The notes beneath the pieces were generated by a model. That model did no database searches and was not told where the DNA came from. It worked only from the letters and a program-made list of their open reading frames with translations. DNA of 64,000 nt from Gordionus sp. m RMFG-2023 (Eukaryota > Nematomorpha > Gordioida > Chordodea > Parachordodidae): NCBI RefSeq assembly GCF_954871325.1, contig NC_088779.1, positions 15,068,846-15,132,845 of the forward strand. The letters run 5' to 3'. Shown one piece after another: positions 21,660 through 30,613 of the stretch. Both the position numbers and the translations under genes were made by a program. Positions within the stretch are counted from its first letter, which is position 1. Each line of letters starts with the position of its first letter.

Positions 21660-22715
21660 TATTAAAATTTATACAATCATTAATAAAATGAATAAAAACA
21701 TCAAAACGATTTAATAATCTATATTTTCGAAAATATCTATATTCAAGAAGATATTCATGAATATTATCCCGATCCCCATGTCTTTTATAATTTGCCTTTA
21801 GATCCCGCCACAGCCTCTCGACTTTTTGAGTGTGGATCGATCTGTCATTTGGATCAACAAAATTTTGCGAATGGTTGATCCGATAGTGGAAATAGTTTGA
21901 ACTTTCTAGCCGATTATATCTAAGATAAATATATTTACATTTATCACCACTTTTGCTTTATTGAAAAAATAAATTCACATACCCTAACCACGAGTCAGTC
22001 ATTATCGTGGAATCTTGCATAACATTATCTTTAACCACACGATAGGTGGTATCTTGATCTCTTGTTGTGGTGGCACTTAAAAATATCTAATTTGTTTCCC
22101 GACATATACCACCAATAATCCATATAGCCTCGGAAGTCAAATGCCGACCACGGTTATATTTACGCTTCCATACATGAGTTTCATCAATTTCAATAACGTG
22201 GCCAGGCCCCCCGATCTTTGAATGATTCGAGGCTATATGGAATCCACATACCTTTCGAAATTTTTTAAACCTATATAAGTGAAGTAAAAAACCATATTAT
22301 ACTTTAGATTACCATCTTGAAATTGCCTTCTTATCATAATCTAACTCTTTCGAAGCAGTTAAAATTTTATAACGGCCTAAAAATAATTTTGTTTAATATT
22401 TTTTAAAGAATTGGTACTTATGTACAAGTACACTAGTCTTAAAAATCTCCCAACATCATGAATTCCTTCAAAAATGGAATCTAAAAATTCGTCATTTATG
22501 ATATATATATATATATTAATATTACCTTTCCATATTGAATACGTTCTACGACACCTACTGCATCGATATCGTAAACTCTTATTGTTTTTTTCAACCCGCA
22601 TTACGGAATTGCAACAAGTATGTTGTATTCCAGGCGGTATAAATTGATTATTTAGACAAAAATCATAAGCTTTCTCATCATTTTGAGTATAAACACCAAC
22701 TTCAAAAATATTCAT
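21660..22715 (-). pseudogene. Merlin (ISXO2-like) transposase
   Basis: Minus-strand order: a Cys-rich N-terminus (CCNSVMRVEKNNKSLRYRC, then CSRCRRTYSIWKG; zinc-ribbon-like), then catalytic blocks HVIEIDETHVWKRKYNRGRH, DSTIMTDSWLGY, VNHS-like INHSQNFVDPNDRSIHTQ, and VERLWRDLKANYKRHG, ending LLNRFDVFIHFINDCIN. These are the D (EIDET), D (TDSW) and E (VERLW) of the IS1595/Merlin DDE fold. Stops lie between the N-terminal ORF (22377-22715) and the catalytic part, and there is an in-frame stop in the middle (after ICRETN). The segment after GYV may be a short intron or a further break. Likely inactive now, though all three catalytic residues are readable. Confidence 0.85.
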
Positions 22716-22980
22716 TTTAAAAAAAATGGAAGGAATTATATAATATATATTGGAACTAAAAAAAAGGGAACCAAAAAAAGATTTATACCAAAAAAAAAAT
22801 TAAAAATGGAAAGTTTCGTCTACTAAAAATCTTACCCCTAGCCTTCCCCCTTATTTGCCCCCATCACTTCCTTTAAATAATTGTACGAATTTTAAATTTT
22901 AGAAAAAATTATTTTAAAATATCTTAAATAAAAAATTAACCAATAAGAAACCAATCATAAAAAAATAACATAAAAATAAT

Positions 22981-24033
22981 AGCTTTCATAAAAAAATTGG
23001 TATCGTCCCTCTAATTCGTATGAAAATTTAGGAAATAGGTTTTTTGTCGTATTGCAATAGTTCGTTCCCAAAAAAAAGCCAATTTGCAATAGTTCGTTCC
23101 CAAAGTAGTTTGTTCCCAAAATAATTATGAAAATCCAAGAGATTAAAGCTAAATCGCAACAATTATCAATAAGAAAATTGTAAAGTATATATTATTTAAT
23201 TTGCATATAATAATTAATTTTTTTAGAAAACTAGGCAAAACAAAGAGTGCATATAAACAAAGCTATTATTCAAATTCTAATAATCAAATGGTTCAATATA
23301 GTTTGATTAAATCAAAATACAACAATAATATTATCTATTCTAACAAAATTTTAATTCAATTTATACATTATCATGCAAAAAAAAGAGATTGCATTTTTAT
23401 ATATTAATTAAAATTTTTATTATGAGATATTTCATATAAATTTTAATAATGTTATATCAAAGATATATTTATAATAAAGAGTTTGCTAAAATATTGTAAA
23501 TTATCTGCTATTTATATCATTTTTAAACAAAGCTATTATTCAAATTCTAATAATCAAATGGTTCAATATAGTTTGATCAAATCAAAATACAACAATAATA
23601 TTATCTATTCTAACAAAAATTTAATTCAATTTATACATTATCATGCAAAAAAAAGAGATTGCATTTTTATATATTAATTAAAAATTTTATTATGAGATAT
23701 TTCATATAAATTTTAATGATGTTATATCAAAGATATATTTATAATACAATTGTGCTGTCTATTATATATTAATGGATCTAGAGCATTAAGAGTTTGCTAA
23801 AATATTGTAAATTATCTGCTATTTATTTTTTAATATATACTGTTCTTGTATTAATATAAATATTAATTACCATTTAGCCATTTAAATTTAATTTAAAATA
23901 AAAAGAATTTTTTAATTTTGCCAAATCTGTTACAACGTTTCAAAATTATACAATTTTATATCGCTTCAAATATATTTGTGGCCATTTTAGGTCATTTGAC
24001 GTTTTTTCACAAATGTTCATACGATCTAGTGGA
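22981..24033. repeat. Insertion in the Merlin right end with an internal duplication
   Basis: Separates the two halves of the right inverted repeat. Contains GTTCGTTCCCAAA repeated three times (23065-23120) and a direct duplication of about 215 bp (about 23259-23475 and 23527-23745; shared block TCAAATGGTTCAATATAGTT). Its 3' border carries CCCTAACC again (24034-24041), echoing the Merlin terminus. Origin unknown. Confidence 0.65.
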
Positions 24034-24147
24034 CCCTAACCAAAAAATTACATAAAAAAAAATCGCATAAAAAAATAACAAAAAATCGCATAAAAAAATA
24101 ACATAAAAAATAACAAAAATAATTGCCCCTGAAAAGGTACCCTAACC

Positions 24148-24659
24148 GATATAAATATATGCGTAATTTTTACGAATAAAATAAAACTATGTAAATAGAA
24201 CAATTTGAATTAAGAATAAAAAATTTCTGAGAATGTTTTTAACCATATCATTCAATGACACCTCAGAATAATAGATGCTGGAGAAAAAATGTAGTTGTTA
24301 CAATAAAATAATAAAAATTATATAATTATTACAAAAGAATGGGGTTCAATGGACCCATTTAGGCAGTAGTGGAAATAATATTTTGTGACTTGGTTATAGC
24401 TATTCATGTATTTTGGGAACCTTAATATATATAATCTTCTGAAACATTATATTAATCAAATGTGGCAGATGATCTACGGAAACATTGATAGGTTTAGTGC
24501 AAAAAGACAATATGCATTTTTTAATTACTTGGGGTTTTTAATCAAACTAATTAGGGTTTAAATTTTACAAAATAAGTACTAAATAATGGTGAAAATAAAA
24601 TGTTTGTCGCTGATAGATTTTTTGTTTATTTTGTTAATAACTTTTTTATTTTAAATTAG
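24148..24659. other. Foldback interior, right side
   Basis: AT-rich. A short GC-richer patch near 24340-24375 (GGGTTCAATGGACCCATTTA) can form a small hairpin. No gene seen. Confidence 0.4.
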
Positions 24660-25808
24660 GCTATTAAACTGTTTGAACCAACCTCTACTAAGGAAGCTCT
24701 AAAGAATTATAAAAATTTCATTGTTAATGCTTTCATAATTTTCTGGCCAAAATTTGACCTCTAAACATTTCTTTAACGTATTACATTTTTTTATAAAGAT
24801 GGTTAACCAAATTAATTATGGAATTCAAATTTACTAATTGAGCACTAAATAATAACAATACCGGATGTTTATTACTACTATAGTTTTTGTTTTGGCACGT
24901 CGCCATTATTTGTTTTTTCGCAAATAACTTTTTATTCTTAAATTCAACTACAAAAGTAATTGAAGCACTAACTTCTACTAAGGAAGCCCTAAAGAAGGAT
25001 ATAAATTTCATCGTTAGTGCTTTCATAATTTTCTGGCCAAAATTTGACCTCTAAATATTTATTTAGCATATTACGATTTTGTCATATGACGGTTATCCAA
25101 ATTAATTACGGAATTCAAATTTACTAATTGAGCTCTAAATAATGGCGAAAATCGGATGTTTAGTACTACTCTAGTTTTTGTTTTGGCACGTCACCAATAT
25201 TTGTTTATTTTTGTTTTTTTCGCCAATAACTTTTTATTCTTAAATTCGGCTACAAATGTGATTGAAGCACTAACCTCTACTAACGAAGCACTAAAGAATG
25301 ATATAAGTTTCATCGTTAGTGCTTCCAAAAGTTCGGCCAACTTCACGCTTAAATCGTGACGTCATAATTTTTATTTAGCTTATAACTTTTTTTCCATATG
25401 GCGGTTAACCAAATTAATAACGGAATTTAAATACATTAATTAAGCACTAAATAATGGCGAAAACCGAATGTTTAGTACTACTCTAGTTTATGTTTTGGCA
25501 CATCGCCAATATTTGTTTATTTTTGTTTTTTTCGCCAATAACTTTTTATTCTTAATTTCGGCTACAAAAGTGATTGAAGCACTAACCTCTACTAACTAAG
25601 CACTAAAAAATGATAGAAGTTTTATCGTTAGTGCTTTCCGTCAACTTTTAAGCGTGAAATTGGCACAAATTTTTATTTTTGCTTGTAACTTTTTTTCCCT
25701 TAAATTCGGCTACTATACGGATTGAAGCACTAATAAGCACTAACGAAGCACTAAAAAATGACATATGATTCATCGTTAGTGCTTCCAAATGTTCGGCCAA
25801 CTTCACGG
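24660..25808 (-). repeat. Right foldback arm, 5 inverted units
   Basis: TTCATCGTTAGTGCTT-type cores (the innermost one diverged) near 24717, 25009, 25311, 25624 and 25771. The outermost unit matches the outermost left unit including its AAATGACATATGATTCATCG variant. It is three units shorter than the left arm. Confidence 0.9.
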
Positions 25809-26577
25809 AGCTTTTAAAATACTATATATCTATTTAAAAAAAGAATAAAATTTAGAGGGTGTTGTGCATTTGCATTGTTTAAAAAAAAATATTTAGAAAA
25901 TATTATAATAATGTAAAATAAATATACATAACATAAAATAACAAATAAAAAGACCGGATCGGTATTTTACAGGTATGGAACCGATCCGATATTTTTGGAA
26001 AACGCTAAATATCTGAGCCGATTCGATATTAAAATTCATCTTTTTACCTTGAAATGCTTTTTTAAGTCTGATCTGTTGGACATTGAGGTTGAAATAATTG
26101 TGTTGGGATTATAATTTACATTTACAAAGTGTAGACTTCCATTAATTTTCTTTATTGGTTTTAAATATATTTCAAATTGGGACCAGAGAAGGGTTAAATC
26201 ATCATCTGAAGAAGTACTATGGACATAATATTCTTAAAATAAATTATAAGAATAATAATATCTTTATTAACATTTACTTTTGAATTTTGATTGAATATTA
26301 ATTTTGACAGAAAATTTAACGAGAATTTAAAATAAATATAAAAGAAGTGGTTGATATGAATTAAAACTCGACTTAAATTATTAATATTAAGAATTAAAAA
26401 ATAAATAAAATAATACAATAAAATATGTTTTGCGTTACCGTTACTCAAAAAAAAGAAATGCGTTACCGTTACTCGTTACCTCTAGAAGAAGATAACGAAT
26501 GACGTTCCTTTTCTTCAAAAAAGTAACGTTAGTACGACATTACTTTTTTGACGTTACTTCACAGCACTAGCAGGAAG

Positions 26578-26865
26578 TAATTTGTAATTATTATCTATAA
26601 TTTATCTTAATATTTTAATTAATAAAAATCTCGCTAACATTGACTGACTTACCATGTTCAATAAGAGGTTGAGAAGAATGATCACGGGAACTGACGAGTT
26701 CACCAACACTAGCGTCTTTTTACCGAGGAATAATATTGTTCGTTATTTTTTCATTTAATGGTTAAGGAGTGAATGGATATTTTATAGCCAATATTTTTAT
26801 AAGTATTTTTTTGTTTGTCCAATTAATTTGGCTAAATAAAATTTTAACTATAATTTTTCTGTGAA
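26578..26865. other. Flank of the outer hAT, no gene called
   Basis: Continues the pre-insertion sequence after GCAGGAAG. A 34-codon plus-strand frame near 26658 (MFNKRLRRMITGTDEFTNTS) is GC-richer than its surroundings but unrecognised. Confidence 0.35.
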
Positions 26866-27110
26866 TCTTCTCTTCTCTTCTCTTCTCTTCTCTTCTCTTC
26901 TCTTCTCTTCTCTTCTCTTCTCTTCTCTTCTCTTCTCTTCTCTTCTCTTCTCTTCTCTTCTCTTCTCTCTCTCTTCTCTTCTCTTCTCTTCTCTTCTCTT
27001 CTTCTTCTCTTCTCTCTCTCTCTTCTCTTCTCTTCTCTTCTCTTCTCTTCTCTTCTCTTCTCTTCTCTTCTCTTCTCTTCTCTTCTCTTCTCTTCTCTTC
27101 TCTTCTCTTT
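26866..27110. repeat. (TTCTC)n pentanucleotide microsatellite
   Basis: About 245 bp of CTTCT/TTCTC units with two short irregular patches (near 26966 and 27001-27020). A pure polypyrimidine strand, able to adopt H-DNA. Lys/Arg/Glu-only and Ser/Leu/Phe-only open frames across it are artefacts. Confidence 0.97.
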
Positions 27111-27720
27111 TCATTTAGATTTAATTGTTATTGGCTTATTATAATTCAATAACTAATATTTTTTAAAATTTGGTGCCCCTGCCCATTTATGGGGGCCGAA
27201 AATTTTTATCAATGGGCCACTGGGGGCGAATGGGGGAGTAAATTTTACTTGGCTCTCTAATCATCCACACTATTCAAAAGTTCTGTTATTTTCTTTACAT
27301 ACTAAAATTGGCATGTTTATCCCTTTTTTAAAAATTTGTTTTAGGGTAAGTAATTTTTCCAGGAGAAAACAAGTGTCCTCTTGGTAAAGAGTATAAAAAA
27401 AAGGTTATCATCAGAGATCGAAAATTTAAAAGCACAAAATGAGTGACCGATTACTCCTCAAATTACTACTGTGAAGAGTGATACCAAAGCAATTATAATA
27501 AAAAAATTAAATAATCGAAATATTTAGAAAAAAAATTTACTGTCTAAAAAAATCCTTTTTATCATTTTTCAAAATATATGATTTGATATGGCGGTATTGA
27601 TACTTTAATAGCGGTGGCATAAAAAATTAGTCAAAGATACTTGTGATATATTTGGAAAATTTGATACCAATATAAGATAGAATATTTGTAAATGGAAAAC
27701 GGTTACAATAGCTGATTTTT
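27111..27720. other. Intergenic stretch
   Basis: Contains a GC-rich patch at 27170-27240 (GGTGCCCCTGCCC; GGGGGCGAATGGGGG) that looks like a hAT subterminal remnant. Otherwise AT-rich with no gene. Confidence 0.4.
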
Positions 27721-27870
27721 AACCTGCAGGCCTAAAGCCCGGCTCGGGTACACGGGCCATGACATTTTTTATATTTTTTAAATATGCCCGGCCCGGGTCA
27801 GCCCTGAAAATATAAAACTCGGGCCGAATAAAATTTTTGAAAAAAAATTTAGGTAGGGCCGTGTAAATGG

Positions 27871-30506
27871 CAGAGTTGTTAAACGCTATTTTTAAAAGTA
27901 GCGCGCTACCGCTATAGCTATTTGTCAAAAAAAGTAGCGCGCTATTAGCTACTTTTTTTCAAAAGTAGCTTTAGCTACTTTTTATAAAAAAAAATTTAGA
28001 AACAAATGAAACAAATTTTTTTTATTTTTTTTTTGCTTATAATGTAAATGTATAATAAATAATATATAAAAATCAACATTTATAAATATAAAAATATAGT
28101 TAGTTTAGATTATAAAAAAATAAGCAATATAAATAAATATTTGATTTGGAAATGAATCATTATTAATTAGAATTACTTCTGTATACTCTTTTATAAATGT
28201 ATGCTCTTCATCGTTAATATATTCAATTTCAACAAGATCACAGAGATAATTAATCTCTAATCTTCTTTCCTCCAGAAAAAAAGCGATTAGTTTTATTGCT
28301 TGGTATACAGAATTCCATCTTGTACGATTAGGGGTTAATAAATACCTCCCTAATTTTTTTTTAAACATGTCAGAACTTTTAGGAGATTTATTCTGCTTAT
28401 TCCATAAAGTTTGACATTTATAAAATGTCGATCTTGACACCCTTTTAAAATCTTCATCATTTAAAGCTTCTTCAGCATCTACTGTTGCTATCAAATTAAA
28501 ATTATGACAGGAGCATCTCTGATGGCTGGGTAACATTGTGGAGTTAGTTGAAGATCCTATAGAATATTGATTAGATTAACATGTATTATAAAATAATTTA
28601 AACCTTCTTCTAAGATCTCATTAATATCATTGGTATCAACACCTATTTCCTCCTCTTCCAATACATGTTGACTATCATTCTGTATCTCATCTTCAGCATT
28701 ATCCTCACAAATATTCTATATTCATATTAAATATGACAAATTAAATTATTCATCCAGTTTTAATAGAAATGTCTAGTAATATTTATCAAAAATGGTGTGG
28801 AAAAATCATTTCTTAGTATTCTAAATTTTGAACCTCAGGAATTATAATGAAACTAAGCAAAAGTATTTTATCAAATGAATACATTGAATGAATTCCCTGT
28901 ACTGTATATAAATTGATGGCAATTAATCAATAAGAAATAAATATAGTAAAAATCTAATCATCCATGAAATATTCAATAACCATATCTTATTAAATGTTAG
29001 ATTAGCTCAATGACACTGTACAATAAAAATTAATGAAATAATCCACCTCTGTTTTATATTTTATTAGTTAATTTCACTAATTTTATTTATAATTTGATAT
29101 AAATTATGATAATCATAATATTACTAAAATATGTGTGTATTTAGTTAATAAAAATTCTATAAATAATGTGAAATATTAAAATACTAAATATTTTATAGAT
29201 TAAATAATAACCATTCCATTCTGATTAATTTACTGCCCAAAAAATCATAACTTAAAATAAATATTATAAATAAATTTGTGATATAACCTAAATGCCTTCA
29301 GGTAATTAGACCCATTATCAGTAACCATCTTGTAAACTTTATTATGAATCCTAAAAGACTTGTGGATGTCAATAATTTTATTTGCAAGTACGTCATATGT
29401 CTGGCATCCTATAATCTTTTTAAGGGCTAAGGCTACAGATCTTCTTTTTAAAGTCATAGGGTCTAACCAATGGCCTGTGATTCCCAAATAAGTTCTATAA
29501 ATATTTAATCAGATCAATTTATAAATATAAATAAGTTTTTACCTTCTGTTATGTGTCCAACTATCTGCCGTGGTACATACATAAGATATATCTGATAACT
29601 CTACTATTAGAGCATCTTTCATCACTTTGAAGTTGTCGGCTATTTTATTCATTTATGTCTGGCGACATTAAACTGTTGTGCCAGCGGATAAAGTTTTAAT
29701 CATCATAGTAAATGATGGATTATCAACCAATGGCTGAACTGTGTCAATAATAAAATCAACAATTACTTTATCAGCCAATTTTTGTGAAATATTGGCATAT
29801 TTATTATCAGTTAATTTGGTTTGGATAGTATTTGTCTTTTTGAATGAAGATTCTCCTATACCAAATTTTTTTTATATGTTTCTCTATTTCCTTATAGCAA
29901 TTGGCGTGAACAGTCTAATAAAATAAATAATATTATAATGTAAAAATAACAATTTACCTTTAAGTGTTTCTTCAGGTTATAGCTGCTCGATTGATTTGAT
30001 GATATATTTTTTTTACATTTTAAGCACAGGAATTTGAATCCAGATTTTGTTTTAATATTTATTTTAAAAAATTTTTCAAATTAGGGAATGGGAAATCGTT
30101 ATTAGAGCTATTAAGTACATTTTCTTCCATTGAATCTTCCATGTCCGAATCACTTTCAAGGATTTGGTTATCCATGGGCGATGCCATTTTAGATTATTAA
30201 CACAGATTGAAAATACAAATTAAAAATTGAAAATATATTTAAATTTCAAAATTAAATAATATATAAAAATTATAATTAATTATGATATTATATTTAAATT
30301 ATCATGTTTATACTTACATTCATTATATTTTTTTAAAGTAGCGAAGTAGCGCGCTACTTAGCCACTTTTTAAAAAAGTAGCGAAGTAGCGCGCTACTTAG
30401 CCACTTTTTAAAAAAGTAGCGCGCTAAAAAATTAAATATTTAAAAAAAAGTAGCGGCTATTAGCTATAGCTACCAAAAAAGATAGCGCGCTACTTTAACA
30501 ACTCTG
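27871..30506 (-). mobile_element. hAT family 1 (CAGAGTTGTT ends), copy 1
   Basis: Inverted ends CAGAGTTGTTAAACGC / TTTAACAACTCTG with a perfect 8-bp duplication GTAAATGG (27863-27870; 30507-30514). Both subterminal regions carry repeated AGTAGCGCGCTA motifs with the palindromic core TAGCGCGCTA, likely transposase binding sites. Minus-strand transposase pieces lie inside, but the C-terminal dimerisation domain that copies 2 and 3 keep at the left side is missing here. Non-autonomous. The 3' two thirds (about 28890-30506) are about 95% identical to copy 3 by eye. Confidence 0.92.
28105..30190 (-). pseudogene. hAT transposase remnants (family 1, copy 1)
   Basis: Reading from high to low coordinates: a BED-type finger region around 30180-29950 (FKFLCLKCKK), then the first catalytic block near 29560-29640 (CTTADSWTHNR), the second block near 29245-29487 (GHWLDP…YKMVTDNGSNYLKAF), then at 28105-28536 the CxxH motif (MLPSHQRCSCHNFNLIA) with the TRWNS motif (LLTPNRTRWNSVYQAI). 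These are the DDE blocks and RW motif of hAT transposases. Frames are interrupted in several places and the hATC domain is absent. Confidence 0.85.
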
Positions 30507-30516
30507 GTAAATGGTA

Positions 30517-30613
30517 CCTCTGGTATTTGCCTCAAGCTCTGTTGAGCGATTGTTCAATAAAATAATATTAATATCAAGTGCCCTTTACAATTGAAATCCG
30601 AAAAGATTAAATG
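30517..30613 (+). pseudogene. hAT C-terminal domain fragment
   Basis: Plus-strand reading PLVFASSSVERLFNKIILIS, then NPKRLNV, matches the A(S/T)SS(A)VERLFSKA…L…R hATC signature, with one stop where the usual Arg-rich segment lies. Abuts the GGCCCGG fragment. No more of this transposase was found. Confidence 0.65.

Larger units (their letters stand above)
20950..24147 (-). mobile_element. Merlin DNA transposon with long terminal inverted repeats
   Basis: Ends GGTTAGGGTACCTTTTCAGG (20950) and the inverse ending at 24147. The left inverted repeat runs to about 21290 and includes GCGATTTTTTGTTATTTTTT blocks and a GGGGGCAAA…GGCTAGGGGTAAG block. Its right partner is split: the inner part at 22808-22980 and the outer part at about 24034-24147, with about 1.05 kb inserted between. 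It encodes an ISXO2/IS1595-like transposase on the minus strand. The host site carries no obvious 8-9-bp duplication. Confidence 0.82.
17538..25808. mobile_element. Foldback-like element with tandem-repeat arms
   Basis: Mirror-image termini GAAGTTGGCCGAACATTTGG at 17538 and CCAAATGTTCGGCCAACTTC ending near 25806. The left arm (17538 to about 19730) has eight units, the right arm (about 24660-25806) five in inverted order. The unusual short spacing of the two outermost units (about 145 bp) is mirrored in both arms, so the arms are true inverted repeats. This is the architecture of foldback/Galileo-type transposons. The interior (about 19735-24660) holds later insertions and about 0.9 kb of its own sequence with no recognised transposase. 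No clear target duplication was seen. Confidence 0.75.
16955..26045. mobile_element. Second hAT remnant (CCGATCC-type ends)
   Basis: Left end near 16957 (GAGCTGTGCCGATCCAC, then CCGATCCCATCCGATATT). Right end near 25955-26040 carries the inverted motifs (GGATCGGTATT, GGAACCGATCCGATATT). The pieces flank the foldback-like element and include a degenerate hATC domain at 17268-17400. Exact ends and target duplication could not be fixed. A related solitary end lies at about 59995-60065. Confidence 0.55.
16326..26569. mobile_element. Outer hAT element carrying nested insertions
   Basis: Ends TAGTGCTGTAAACGTTAC (left) and GTTACTTCACAGCACTA (right), flanked by a perfect 8-bp duplication GCAGGAAG (16318-16325; 26570-26577), which is diagnostic for hAT. 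Subterminal regions are rich in CGTTACTCGTTACC-type motifs (16345-16470; 26430-26560). No transposase of its own is recognisable; almost all of the 10.2-kb interior is later insertions: a second hAT remnant, a foldback-like element, Tc1/mariner and Merlin. The original element was probably only a few hundred bases to about 1.5 kb long. Confidence 0.85.
27721..30523. mobile_element. GGCCCGG-type hAT fragment split by another hAT
   Basis: 27721-27870 (CCTGCAGGCCTAAAGCCCGG, GCCCGGCCCGGGTCAG, GTAGGGCCGTGTAAATGG) and 30507-30523 (GTAAATGGTACCTCTG) together resemble the terminus of the element at 47281 read in reverse (CCATTTGCACGGCCCGG). So a roughly 160-bp remnant of that family was the target of the 2.6-kb hAT inside it. 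Confidence 0.65.

Noticed and set aside
23201-23677. Two near-identical 64-68-codon ORFs
   Set aside because: They come from a 215-bp direct DNA duplication; composition is AT-driven (N, I, Y, K) with no domain.
16326-26569. Polinton/Maverick, because of large size and long inverted repeats
   Set aside because: No polymerase B, packaging ATPase, protease or capsid genes; the length comes from nested DNA transposons.
26658-26762. 34-codon frame MFNKRLRRMITGTDEFTNTS and a GTAAGT-like donor on the opposite strand
   Set aside because: Too short and without homology; the opposite-strand frame is closed by a stop immediately upstream.
26848-27118. Long open frames of Lys/Arg/Glu or Ser/Leu/Phe on both strands
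   Set aside because: They are the TTCTC microsatellite read in frame; no codon variety, no start context.
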